Shown piece after piece: positions 24,101 to 36,600 of a DNA stretch of 64,000 nt (within the stretch, counting starts at the first letter, position 1; the number at the start of each line of letters is the position of its first letter). Under the pieces are notes generated by a model. It was not told the DNA's origin. It saw nothing but the letters and a program-made list of their open reading frames with translations, and made no database searches. Source of the DNA: Cotesia glomerata (Eukaryota > Arthropoda > Insecta > Hymenoptera > Braconidae); contig NC_058164.1 of the NCBI RefSeq assembly GCF_020080835.1, forward strand, positions 4,861,666 to 4,925,665, written 5' to 3'. Position numbers and translations under genes: made by a program.

Positions 24101-25638
24101 GTCAGTTTCCATTATAGCAGCGAATAATTTATCAGCAGTCCATGATAGTAACAATCCATAGTCTTCTAACTAAATAAGCAATAAAATAAGTGTTTAAAAG
24201 ACCGATAAGTGTTGAAGAGAGCTGGAGTTATTTAAATAGCTGATACCTTAATTGTTCTGGTAAATGCACTGGGATTAAAATTGTTAATATCGGCCTCGAT
24301 TAGTAAGTGTACTTTTGAATCATCAGCTAATTTTGTTTGATTACAATTATTTACGCTTAATGGAAAATTCGTTTTACCGGGAGGATAAACCAACCACTCG
24401 CTGACATCTATTTTTTGCTGTTAAATTATTTTATTTATTAAAAATTATTAATATAAAAATTTATAGTACTAAAATTGAGATATCTGATCATTTTTACAAT
24501 GTTTTTTAATAAATAAATTGCAAGAAAAATTTATTTAAAAAATTTCATCTATAAAAGATAACACTTAAGTTAGCCGAGGTTTTTAATTTTTTTTTAAATG
24601 ATACTAAAATTAGCAATGATAATTAAATTAGAACTAAAAAAATATTTTTAAAAAATTGCATGCAAAGTTTTTAAAATTTTCTGCACGTGAAATTTTTATT
24701 TTTTCTTAATAATTTTTCAATAAAATAAATTACAAATATTTTCAAATGTCGGCTAATTTAATTTTCATTTTTTTAAATTATTAAATAAGAATCAAAAAAT
24801 ATTTTTTAAAAATTGCACTTACAATTTTTCAAGTTTTTTACACATGAAAATTTTTTTTTATTTTGTAATAATTTTTTTAATAAAAAAAAATTCTAAAAAT
24901 TTTTAGATGGCTCACTTAATTTTCATCTATAAAAGTTCAAATGCAATTTTTTAAAAATAATTTTCTTGTCTTATTAAAAAAATAAAGTTAGCCGATATCT
25001 AAAAATTTTATGATTTTTTTTATTAAAGAATAATCAAAAAAAAAATTGAAAAAAATTTTTTCATTTGTTAAAAACTTCAAAAACTATAAGTGCATTTTTT
25101 TAAAAATATTTTTTTAGTTATAATTTAATAAATTAAGCAAAATAAAAAAATCAAAAATGTCGGCTAACTTTATTATTATTGACTTATTTTATTTATTTAA
25201 AGAAAAATAAAAAATTGTCCAGTGTCTGCTAACTTAAATATAAAAATTTAAATAAATTAATTTACCTGAGGGATTATAATACACAATTTGTTATCACCAA
25301 CACTCCAAATTAATTTATAAAGTTTGGCAGTATTTTTGTTAGAACATAAATGTGACGTAAGTAAGTCATGACTGGTTTCACTATCAGTCTGTTTAGAATT
25401 TACATCTGCGGGTTATTAAAATTTGTATTAATAAAAAATAGAAATTAAAAAATAAAAAATAATTACCAGGCTTAGAAGAATCTGAAGATTTAATATGACA
25501 CATTAAAGAAGGTTTTACATAATTTGGTAAGTTATTACTGTTGCTGCTGTTGAGCACTCTGAAGAGGTACGTCCTCAGAGGTGTCAGTCTCCGTGCTCTT
25601 GCCCAGGTTAATATCATGTAGATAAATGTCAACAGCAT
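18121..25638 (-). CDS. HLCS: Holocarboxylase synthetase (biotin-protein ligase)
   Basis: It activates biotin with ATP and transfers it to lysines of the biotin-dependent carboxylases. Sixteen coding exons: 25638-25467, 25405-25266, 24417-24247, 24169-24016, 23917-23855, 23793-23596, 22505-22166, 21740-21609, 21541-21215, 20846-20498, 20271-20089, 20027-19895, 19833-19673, 19606-19492, 19432-19219, 18301-18121; 1,010 residues plus stop. The N-terminus MLLTFIYMILTW is hydrophobic, a possible membrane anchor. Residues about 60-680 are the long eukaryotic N-terminal region with a Ser/Thr-rich stretch. The catalytic domain is about 744-950, with RQQTQGQGRNKN (biotinyl-AMP loop), KWPNDIY at 848 and KLGG (K860). 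The C-terminal domain is 950-1010. One intron (20497-20272) lacks a usable GT donor in frame. It hosts two Helitrons and an AATT minisatellite in introns. Confidence 0.94.
18330..19170 (+). mobile_element. Helitron copy 3, three palindromic units, 5' truncated
   Basis: It lies in the HLCS intron 18302-19218. The units are at about 18345-18590, 18590-18820 and 18830-19070. The tail has a perfect 8-bp hairpin GCAGTCAC-ATA-GTGACTGC (19141-19159), then AAGGTTG and TTAG|T. The left terminus TCTATATTATTAAG is missing. Confidence 0.85.
20905..21195. repeat. AATT-based minisatellite in HLCS intron
   Basis: A run of AATTCAATTAAAATTAAATT-type units with a period of roughly 45-50 bp, repeated about six times with small changes. 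It occupies nearly the whole HLCS intron 20847-21214. The sequence is almost pure A/T with a regularly spaced C (TTCAATT). Confidence 0.7.
22574..23484 (+). mobile_element. Helitron copy 4, near full length, three palindromic units
   Basis: It lies in the HLCS intron 22506-23595. The 5' end is A|TCTACATTATTAAGAGAATA. Units are at about 22640-22880, 22920-23140 and 23150-23380. The 3' hairpin is GCAGTTAC-ATA-GTAACTGC (23455-23473), perfectly paired although one base pair differs from the family form. It is followed by AAGGTTA and CTTG|T. Confidence 0.88.
24980..25176. mobile_element. MITE-like element, TTAGCCGAC ends, copy A2
   Basis: It lies in the HLCS intron 24418-25265. Left AATAAAGTTAGCCGATATCT pairs with right AATGTCGGCTAACTTTATT. 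The rest of this intron (24480-24960) holds broken pieces of the same family. Confidence 0.6.
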
Positions 25639-26110
25639 GCTTTAATTTATTATTTTTAATAACTATTGATCGAGTATTGGTCACTCCAATTAGTTGTACT
25701 TCTGAAATAAAAATAAGACTAGTGACAGCTGATGGATAATTTTTATTTTAAAAAATTAAAATTAAAATTATTAATAAATTATAAAAAAAAAATTTTGAAA
25801 AATTAACTTACGTGTAAATATTTTAATTTTTTGGAATGTGACAGTGCATTTTTATTTTGTTTATTAAGATTGTTTTATGACATAACAATTAAAATATGTC
25901 TGAGTGTTTTTAACAATTATCAATTGTTACTTAAAGTAGTGTTGTTTTTAATATAATAATTGTTTAATTGATTGTTAACTATCAGTGTCACTGAACCACT
26001 TCTGTAGCAACTTCTTATATCTTATATTTGTACTTAATACGTAAATTAGTGTACGGTCATGTGTCGCAAATTAGAGATCAACAAGAAAATGGCGAGTTGC
26101 GACATCTGGA
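25639..26110 (-). promoter_or_regulatory. HLCS 5' UTR and probable promoter region
   Basis: The coding exon of HLCS extends upstream to an acceptor (TTTCAG) near 25702, which implies at least one non-coding 5' exon. Sequence around 25900-26110 is less repetitive than its surroundings and is the likely promoter. No specific core element was recognised with confidence. Confidence 0.35.
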
Positions 26111-26129
26111 TTTCGATAACATGCAATTT

Positions 26130-27640
26130 TTTTTAAATGGACCAAATTTTATTTTTTAATACTGAAGTTAGCTGACAGCTGTCAATTTTTTAGTTTTTAT
26201 AATAAATTAATTACAATAATAAAAGTGCTTGTAAAAATTTTTACTAATAATTTTTATGCAACTAAAATTAGCCGACAGTGAAAAAATTTAATTTTTTTTT
26301 ATTAATTAAATTAGCATAAAATTTATTAATTTATTAATTTAAAATAATAAATTTAAAAATTTATTAATTAAATTAGCATAAAAAAATATTTTTAAAAAAT
26401 TGCAAGTATAGTTTTTCAAATTTTTTGCATGTGTAATTTTTTCTTTTAATTTTTTTGTAATAGTTTTATTAATAAAAAAATTCTGAAAATAATCAGCTGT
26501 CTGCTAATTTTATTTTCATATAATTTTTTATTAATTTTCATGAAAATTAAAGTGACAAATATTTAATAATTTTTAGAATTTTGTAAAGAAATATATATTA
26601 AATTTGTAAGAAATATATATTAAATGCAAGAAAAAATTAACATGTAAAAATTCTAAAAAATTAAAAATGCAATTTTTTAAAATAATAATAAAGTTAGCCG
26701 ACGTTTTTAATTGTTTGATTTTTTTTCATTAATTAAATTAGAACAAAAAAAATATTTTTAAAAAATTACATTTACAGTTTTTCAAGTTTTTTATAGATGA
26801 AAATTAAAAAAAAAATTTTTTTGTAATAATTTTTTATGGAAATTAATTTAGCAGACATTTATTAGTTTAAAAAATTTTTTTAACAAATAAATTATAGCAA
26901 AAAAAGTTGACATGTAGAAATTTTGAAAAATTATAAACGCATTTTTTTAAAAATAATTTTTTGGAACAAATTTGTTTGCTAAAAAAAATTAAAAAATTGT
27001 CAAGTGACTGCTAACTTTAATGATGAAAATAAAGTTAGCCGACATCTAAAAATTTTTATGATTTTTTTTATTAAAGAATTATTACTAAAAACTAAAAAAA
27101 AATTTTTTTCATTTGTTAAAAACTTAAAAAACTATAAGTGCAATTTTTTAAAAATATTTTTTAGTTATAATTTAATATATTAAGCAAAATAAAAAAATTG
27201 AAAATGTCGGCTAACTTTATTATTATACTTTAATGTCATTAATTTTTTCAATAAAAAAAATTCCAAAAATTTTCAGATGTCGGCCAACTTAATTTTCATT
27301 TTTTTAAAAAAAATTTTTCTGAACAAATTTCTTTATTAAATAATATAAAAAAATTATTAAATGACAGCTGACTATAATGTCATTAATTTTCACTTGTATT
27401 GTATTAATAATTTATGAAAATTAAGTTAGCCGACACTTAAAAATTTTTTATTTATTTTATTAATTAAAAATTAGAACTAAAAAATTATTTTTAAAAAATT
27501 CCACGTATAATTTTTGGAATTTTCTACATGTGAAAATTTTTGTTTTAATTTTTTAAAAATTATGTTTCAATAAAATAAATTATAAAAATTTTTAAATGTC
27601 TGCTAATTTAATTTTCATTAATAATTTTTAATTGCAAAGT
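26130..27640. repeat. Cluster of TTAGCCGAC- and TTAGCAGACA-type elements upstream of HLCS
   Basis: Nearly 1.5 kb is built from tandem or nested short elements with TTAGCCGACA/TGTCGGCTAA or CTGCTAACTTTAATG ends. The clearest are 26836-27022 (TTAGCAGACA type) and 27023-27228 (copy A3, AAAGTTAGCCGACATCTAAA to AATGTCGGCTAACTTTATT). Others lie near 26270-26530 and 27415-27620. No coding content. Confidence 0.55.
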
Positions 27641-29573
27641 AATGGATTAATCAATAAACATATGGATGATGAACCATGTATTTTATTTAAAAAAAAATTG
27701 TACATCTGCAAATGAATAAATTCAAAAGATAGTTCGTTTTTTTTACATAATTATAATGTATCATATATCACGCATCAATTGTCAATTCGTAGATATTACG
27801 ATTAAATATAATATATCGTTTAATCAATTATTAATTACGTACGTATATTTTTTAATATTTTTCAATTACTTCTATTATTTATTTTTCATTAAACACTGGG
27901 ATACTTATATTTATAATTATAATGTATAATTTATAAGTAAATTCGCAGCCGAAAAAAACGTACTTAATATATTTATTAATACAAGTGATATCTATTTTTT
28001 TTTTAAATATTTAAACCCAGACAAAAAAGCATTTTTATAATTTATTCAGTCTACTTGTACGCACCTTGATAATATATTTTAAACTGTAATAATAATTATA
28101 ATTATAATAAATTTTACCGAACACAATTACAAGATAATTATTAATAAATTCATCAACTTTTAATTTAACTCTAAATTATTTTTTAATATTATTATTAATA
28201 ATTATTTTTCACTAGGTGTGGCTAAATTTAAGTCATTATGTGAATGCGACAAAATATATACACATATACATATATGATTAATTATTATTTTTGTAACTTA
28301 ATTTACAAATGACGATTGCACTTGTCTTTTTTTTTTTAATTGTTTATCTTTCATTGTTTGGTCAATTTTTATCATTATTTCCTAAAAGTTATTTTCAATC
28401 TTTTATAATTCACACTTCCTTTTTTAAATTAAAATCCAAATAATTTATAAACTTTCAATTATTCCCAAAAGTGTGTAAATAATTTTAAAAACAAATTTTA
28501 TTTTTTGTCTAATCAATTAAGTAATAAAATTTAAAAAATTATTTGCACACCCTTGATTTAATTAAAAAAAAATAATTTAATAAACAGTATGATTATGCAC
28601 GCGAATGAAAATAGTATCATTTATAAATCAACGTATTATTTACATTACTTCAATGCACTAATTCGTCGGTTGATTAATACAATATACATATATATTTTTT
28701 TTAACTCTAATTTTACGTATTTACAAAAAAATCTTATAGATTTTTTTAAAAACCTATAACTGCATTTTGTTGGCAGTGTCAAATGCGAAACATTTATACT
28801 ATTTTTATAATTAAATATTTTAAAAAAAATTAATAAAAGAGAGTACATATTTATAAAAACTTATAAAATAAAAACAAATAAAATAAATGCAAAATCGCAT
28901 CTACTTTCAGGGACTCTGAATTTAACAGTAAGTCTTTCTAAACTTTAAAGCTTTAATTTGATTAGTAAAAGAAATATAAAAAAAATTTGTGGTAACTATT
29001 TACAAGTAAGGTCAAACATTTTTTTATTTTTTTATTCTGCTTGTTTTTACGGTAAATTTATGATGGTGATAATATCAAAAATATTCAAAAATTAATATTT
29101 CGATAGCTTTTTTGCCTTCAAAAGTTCGATAAAATTTTGGCTCTCATGTTTTTGGATAAAGTTTCTATTTTATCTTTTTTTAATCGGCTGCCTAATTTCA
29201 AAATACAGTAACTATAAATTTAAAAATTTTTTATAATTTTTTTTATTAAAAAAAAAGTTTGTCCGCCAAATTTATAAAAAATTTAATTTATAAATAAAAA
29301 ATACTTGAATATAAATATTTTTAAGAAAATATACTTGAAATTAAGGTCTAAAAGTTACAAGAAATGCAGCAATACTAAAAAAAATCAGGTATAAAAATTT
29401 TGCCGTAATGTTTTTGATACATTGTTTTTAAAAAGTACATAAAAAAACGAGCAATTAAAAAAACAAAAATTGAATATCACAATTTTCTAAAAAATTTATA
29501 AATCTTTTTGAAAATTTGTTAAAATTGTGGTAATTAATTTTTTTAATTTTTAAATTATTCATTTTTTTATGTC
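27641..29573. other. A/T-rich intergenic sequence, nothing recognised
   Basis: Very A/T-rich sequence between the HLCS upstream repeats and the TIR element at 29574. No convincing ORF, RNA gene or paired termini were seen. Confidence 0.4.
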
Positions 29574-29797
29574 GACGGTCTAATTAGCAATTGGTCTAAC
29601 TCCTTATTTTTTAGAGGGTGATTTTTTAACATTTTGATACAGCAATAGTCCAATTATAAATTATTTCAATGATCCAAACTAAAATATTATACCTCTATTA
29701 AATATTAAAAGGTTTTTTAAAATGATATTAAATTATTTTTTCATATAAATGGAAGATTTTATAAAATCGAATTAGACAATTTGCTAATTAGAACGTC
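29574..29797. mobile_element. TIR element, TCTAATTAGCAA family, copy 2 (224 bp)
   Basis: The left end GACGGTCTAATTAGCAATTG and the inverted right end (GACGTTCTAATTAGCAAATT on the minus strand) form TIRs of about 25 bp. The interior matches the right half of the element at 10534-10955 over roughly 120 bp, including AAAATATTATACCTCTATTA. It is flanked on both sides by TCGA-like sequence. Confidence 0.65.
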
Positions 29798-30184
29798 GAT
29801 GTATTTTTCAAAAAAAAAATATATCAAAAAAAAAGTTTCGGTAAAAAAAATTAAAATGAAAATGTTAGACCGCACTTGTAAATAATTACCAAATTTGTTC
29901 GACAATTAAAATTGATGAAATAGAAGCGTAAAAATACAATCTTTTGTACTATTGATTAAAAGATTATTTGAATCTAGGCGTAGGTCAATGCAGTTATAAT
30001 AGAATAATTACCTTTAAATATTTTTTAATTAATGTAATTAATTAATATCTTTTTTTTTTTTGTAACTAACGATCTAATCAATAATAGTTAAATTGGTCCA
30101 ATACAAATGTTACTATTATTGATAGCTAACAAATAACTAGTCTCACAGTCTAGCCAGTACATCCATTAACTTAAAATTGTCATA

Positions 30185-30370
30185 ATGATCGACGTAACAT
30201 GCAGTCTTATATCATACATTACAATATTAGTTTTTTGTCTTCTATTATTTTTCAGCTTCTTTATTACTTATTTATGTAATACTTTGTTACCGACAACAAG
30301 TCTACTTAAAAACGAGCAAAAATATAAAAATAACAGCCATCCGTACTTAAGATTTAAGGTATTGCTATAA
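30185..30370 (+). CDS. Possible 61-residue small membrane protein (unproven)
   Basis: Not recognised. An ATG-started ORF just downstream of the BTBD7 poly(A) signal, on the opposite strand. Residues about 6-32 form one strong hydrophobic helix (SYITILVFCLLLFFSFFITY), followed by a polar lysine- and asparagine-rich tail. This would fit a signal anchor or a single-pass microprotein. Near the end, TTTAAG|GTATTG could be a splice donor, so it could also be a first exon. Codon use is more varied than in chance A/T ORFs nearby, but the ORF is short and could be fortuitous. Confidence 0.25.
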   Translation: MIDVTCSLISYITILVFCLLLFFSFFITYLCNTLLPTTSLLKNEQKYKNNSHPYLRFKVLL

Positions 30371-30566
30371 ATAATTCCGTAAAGGATTATCGATTAATTA
30401 AAAAATAATAGTAAAAAAAAAAATCTTGTCATGTTCAAGTAATAAACAAGTCTCGTTTAAATAAATAAAAATTAATTAGAAGACTCGAAAGCTTAAATTT
30501 CATCGTCAATTCGTCTAACTGTTGAATATTTACACAGACCCACGCAACATTATTATTATTACACAC

Positions 30567-30572
30567 TTTATT
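30567..30572 (-). terminator. Poly(A) signal of the BTBD7-like gene
   Basis: TTTATT on the plus strand (AATAAA on the minus strand) lies about 48 bp past the BTBD7 stop codon, which implies a very short 3' UTR. Confidence 0.5.
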
Positions 30573-30619
30573 ATCAATCAATGATTATTTTCTGAATACA
30601 CGTCGGTGTCTCGGTAAAT

Positions 30620-33600
30620 TCATATAAATCTAGGCAAACCGGTGTTGGAGCGATGATACATATAGGGATGCGGTGGAAGCCCGGCGTAATGCCGCTGACG
30701 CTGGTGTGATAACAGCGGGTGGTGAACCCCGGCAGAACCAGGTCCAGGACCGGGATGTAGGAGGTGAGACGCACCGTCTCCAAGGTCCAGCTCCAGTTCT
30801 TGCTGCTCTGCTAGCTGGAGAGCTCCGAATGACGCTGTGGCCATCGCTACGTCGGGCATTATTCCTGATAAATGGCCCTCGCTGCATTGATTGTTCGGTG
30901 ACTGCTAATTCAAAATTTTTATTTAATTTTTAGACTTGACGGGAAAATATTTAATGATACTTAAATTAAGACATCGGATAATTTTTTGAATGAATAATTA
31001 TAAAATTTTTAATCTTAAAAAATAATAAAAACTAGCAACCTTGCAGTCACTAATAAACTTTTGCTTTAATAAATAATGACTTTTGTTAAATTGCACTGTA
31101 GTTTCTTAAATATTTACATTTTTAAAGATATAAGTTAATTCCGATGTTACACTCATCAAGAGCTTTCATTTGAGTACCCACATGCATTTTGACATATTTT
31201 TCATATATACATATATGTAATATATATAAATATATGAAAAATTGATGTAGGTATTTAAATGAAAGGTCTCAATGAATGAAATGTCGAGATGAGCTTATAT
31301 CTTTAAAAATGTCAATTGTTCACAAGATATTCGTTAAATTGCACTGTACTTTCTTAAATATTGACCTTTTTAAAAATATAAGCTCATCTCGATGTTACAC
31401 TCATCAAGAGCTTTCATTTGAGTACCCACATGCATTTTGATATATTTTTCATATATACATATATATAATATATATAAATATATGAAAAATTGATGTGGGT
31501 ACTCAAATGAAAGGTCTTGATGAGTGTAACATCGGAATAAGCTTATATCTTTAAAAATGTCAATAGTTGACAAGATACAAGGTTATTTCTTAATTATTGA
31601 CATTTTTAAAGATATAAGCTCACCCCGATGTTACACTCATCAAGAGCTTTCATTTGAGTACCCACATGCATTTTGATATATTTTTCACATATACATATAT
31701 ATAATATATATATAAATATGTGAAAAATTGATGTGGGTACTCAAATGAAAGGTCTCGATGAGTGTAACATCGGGATGAGCTTATATCTTTAAAAATGTTC
31801 ATAGTTCACAAGATACAAGGTCATTTTTTATTTATGTCTCTAGAGATAGAGCATTTTCGAATGCAATCTAAATATTTATCATCATAAATTGAATATCGGT
31901 GAGAATGATATAATATTTTTGCAATTCCACTAAATTTCATTAAAAAAACCAATTTTATTATATGACTATCCTTAAGACGAAATTTTTCTTATTTTCTTAA
32001 TAATATAGATTAATTCTAAAAAATTATAAATGTAATTCTTTATGCTTAATTTATATAAAAAAAAATTAAAAAATTATCGAGTGTCTTAATTTGAGTATCA
32101 TAAACTAAAAAATTTTATTTTATTTTATTACCATTGATTATAAAAAAAATTTCAAGTATTTTATATTATCCCACAAAACCTTTTATGTACCATTAAAGTC
32201 CAATAATGTAATAAAATAAATTACCTCTCCTGGAAGCCTGTAATTCTCTCCCTCCGTAACAACAGCAGGAAGTTCGTGTCTAATACCATAGGATGAGTTT
32301 GGCCGCGGGAAAGTCATATTTCGGCCGTAACAGACTGCAGAAGTGCCGCTGATATTAATGCTATTAGTATTGACCGGCTCCAAGTTTTCCATATCTGTCA
32401 TAGACTCCTCTTGTTCAGCGTTGTAGCAAGCAGAATTCTACAAGAAAAATAAATCAATAAATAAATGAATAATATCTTTTGTTGTCACTAAAATTAATCA
32501 CTATCCTCTTTAATATTCCGCTATTTTAATATGCTAAGTGCGCGTTACTTAGCATAAATAATAGATAGAAGATGTAATAGTAAACAAATACATCCTTGTA
32601 ATTTATGATTGATAATAATTTTTAAATTGTTAATTTATCTTAATACTTAAATATTTATATTCATAATTAAGTGTATAAATTCTTACATATGATAAAACAA
32701 ATTTATTTTATTAGTCACATATGTTTGTATATACTATATATAAATTTATATATATTGGCTACGCGTAATTGTTACACTCGATAAGATTATTTTATAAAAA
32801 TTAACTAGGTCAGTGCATTTTCGCAATGAATTAAAAATACTGTAGACATTAATAATTAAAGATAGTAAAAAAAATTTTTTACACTTAAAATTATTAATTA
32901 GCAATAAATATTTAATGTGAATTTTTTAACAAGTAACAAGTTAAATATTATGTGTAAAGTGGGAGACGTTTTCCAAGTAACCTCCGGAGGGAGAAGAATC
33001 AGAATGTTAAGTTAAACTAGTTAAACTTAGAGTGCTGTTTAGTTGTTACTGTTTCTTTCGTCTGACCTGATGATACAGTTTCTAACTGGCTGAATTACCA
33101 TTGAATAAAATAATTACTCGCTTCAAATTACCAGGCTTATTATAAAAAATTATCATATATTAATTCAGTAAGTTTGATTTTTAATACCTAAAAAACAAAT
33201 TTTAATCATAAATAAAAATTAACTAAAATAAAAAAAAAAAATTCACGATAAAATTGTATGTAATTTAAAAAAAATAACAATGACAGTATTTTATAAACAC
33301 GAGATCTAACCACACGTGTTCAATTTCCGTATTATTTATGCAACATAATAATTTATAATTATTTTTGTAGTAAGATTTAATCGTAAAAAAAATATTTTTG
33401 ACTTTAAAAATTTATTTGCATGTCACTTAAATATTTATAGCTCTTAATTATTTTTATTTTTAGCTTATTCAGTTTATATTCATTCAAATTTTAAGTACAC
33501 TTCAGGGTCAGAGATACGCGAACAAAAGCTTATCGCTAAATTTTAAAATATAAGGACTTTTAATATTTTAAATTGAAAAAAAAAATTTAATTGATAATTA

Positions 33601-36600
33601 ATAAGTCAATATATTTTTTATATAATAAATTTTAAATTGAATGTTCGTGAGTGTGATGAATACAATTACATCGTGAAATTTAAGCTGCGTGATTATTGTA
33701 ATTACGCTTTATCACTGACAATTCAAAGTTCATTTATATAAACATTAATAAAGTGTTTCAATTAATTAAATAAAACTCTTTTAAAAAATAAATATTAATC
33801 TATATTATTAAGAGAATAAGCAAAATTTTGTGGCCAGTGTATTTATATGATAAAATGGGTTTTTATGGTTTAATTTGGTATCGTTGGAAAATTTTTGACC
33901 TGAAGTTGTGCCTTTTCATGGTTTCATGTCATTCTCACCGATAGTCAATTTATGATGATAAGTATTTAGTCTACATTCGAAAATACTCTATCTCTAGATA
34001 CATAATTAAGAAATGACCTTGTATCTTGTCAACTATTGACATTTTTAAAGATATAAGCTAATCCCGATGTTACACTCACCGAGACCTTTCATTTGAGTAC
34101 CCACATCAATTTTTCATATATTTTATATATTTATATATATGTATATATGAAAAACATATAAAAATGCATGTGGGTACTCAAATGAAAGCTCTTGATGAGT
34201 GTAATATCAGGATGAGCTTATATCTTAAAGAATGTCAATAATTAAGAAATGACCTTCTACTTTGTGAACTACTAAGATTTTTAAAGAGATAAGCTCACCC
34301 CGACATTACGCTTATCGAGACCTTTCATTTGAGTACCCACATCAATTTTTCATATATTTATATAAATGTATATATGAAAAACATATAAAAATGCATGTGG
34401 GTACTCAAATGAAAGCTCTTGATGAGTGTAATATCAGGATGAGCTTATATCTTAAAGAATGTCAATAATTAAGAAATGACCTTCTACTTTGTGAACTACT
34501 AAGATTTTTAAAGAGATAAGCTCACCCCGACATTACACTCATCGAGACCTTTCATTTGAGTACCCACATCAATTTTTCATATATTTATATATATTATATA
34601 TATATATATATATATATGAAAAATATATCAAAAATGCATGTGGGTACTCAAATGAAAGCTCTTGATGAGTGTAACATCGAGATGAGCTTATATCTTTAAA
34701 AACGTCAGTAGTTAATAAAGTACAGTGTAATTTAACAAAAGTCATTATTAAATAAAGTAAAATTTTATTTATTTATAATATACAAGTCACGGAAGTTACA
34801 TAGTGACTGCAAGGTTGCTAATAAATATTAATAAATAAAATAAATATTTAATTCCAGAAATGCCAGAAAACGGAGAGACGTTGCCAGTAAAAAACTTAAA
34901 GTCATTATTACAACAAAGTTTGGGAGATGACATCGAAATAAAAGAAACTACATGGAAGCACTTGACAGACCCAGGTGAAAATTTTGGCAGTTTAATTTTA
35001 GCAATTGACGTAACAGTCCACCAGAAGAAAAAAAAAGAAATTCTTCATGTTGTAACAAAATTACCACCGCCTTCAAATTATCTTATGAAGCTATTCGACA
35101 GTCCTTTTTCCTTCAACAAAGAGATTTCATTCTACCGAGACTTAACGCCAGCGTTTCTGGAACTGGAGCGTGAGCTCGGCATAATAAATCCCGAAGAAAC
35201 TTGGATAGGTGCTCGGTACCTGGGAAGTAGACTCGGATTATCAGATAAATTTGACGATCAAGCGTGCATTGTTTTGGAAAATTTAAATTACTCTGGATAT
35301 AAAATGATCGACCGTCTTTCCGGACTCAATAAAAACGAGACCGAGTTTGCAGTGAGAAAACTTGCGCAATTGCATGCAATGACAATTGCTATGAAGAAGG
35401 TCAAGCCGGGAGTATTTAAAGACCTGATAATGCCAGCGCTTAGCAGCGTTGTCAACGAAACAGCCCATCAGTGTGTGGGCGACATGGTAAAAAAAACCTT
35501 AGAGCACCTGGAGAGTATCCCCGAGACTCACTCGTATGTAGATGTTGTCGCCAAGTCGATGGAGTTGGCTGGAAAATACGAAAGCCGCCAGGTAAAGGAT
35601 GACAATTGGTGCACGTTGACGCACAACGACTTCTGGGTCAACAATATGATGTTCAAGTTTGATGAAAACAACAACCAGGTAGTTGACATGAAGATGGTAG
35701 ACTTCCAACTTTATGGGTATGACTACGGCGTAAAAGATCTGATTTTTCTGCTAATATCCAGTCCTAGGAATGAAATCATTGAAGATATCTTTGATGATAT
35801 GATAAAAGTTTATTACGAGGCATTTATTGACGTTCTTATCAAGTTGAATGTTGATTTTAGCGAGTTTAATCGCGATAAGCTGATTAATATTGTTGAAGAG
35901 TGTGCACCCTGCAAACTAGCACAGTGTCTTATGATGACGCAAGTTATTAAATCCCAGCCGGGTAAAGTACCGAAGATGGAGTGCATTGATGACAAAGATA
36001 GCTTTTTGCAAATTGGAGGCGGTAAAGATCATTACGATAAATTATTATTGATATTAAATCTATTCAGACGAAGAAACTGGCTACTAGCTGATAAAAACTG
36101 ATTTAAAGTTATTCATTTTATTTTATCTATTCAGATAAATATCTGGAAAATTATTTTAGAGATAAATTATTGATTTAGATTGTCAAATATTACATTCCAT
36201 GATTTATTTATTGCACGACTCATGATGCAAAGCATCAGAGAGTGCTTTACGATCGAAAAATTTGTTTTGCCTCGATTTCGCAACTATTTAAGGAGGTATT
36301 GTGAAAAATCACTTTTCTTACAATATTCCTCAATTTTTGAATACGCGTACTTCTAAGTGTCCTCTATACGAATAAATTTTATTTAATAGTCCTTGCGGTG
36401 GTAATTTTCGAAATATTAGTAATTAAAAATCGTACATCTAACATGTATTCCCTATCCTGACCGAAGTTAGAGTGAACATTTTATTGAACAACAACCAAAC
36501 TTTTCTTAGAATTTTTTTTGAAAAACTGAGAATATTTAATTGAAGTTATATAACAAGTATTTTCTATCGAAAATAACATAAATTCATTTTTTTATAAAAA

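Noticed and set aside
25560..25700. Alternative HLCS reading frame upstream (VQLIGVTNTRSIVIKN...)
   Set aside because: It runs into a stop after a glutamine run before the splice donor; the frame starting MLLTFIYMILTW joins the following exons.
30630..30933. Overlapping ORFs on both strands at the BTBD7 3' exon
   Set aside because: Only the frame ending ...YMYHRSNTGLPRFI continues in phase from the upstream BTBD7 exon; the others are shadows of G/C-rich codons.
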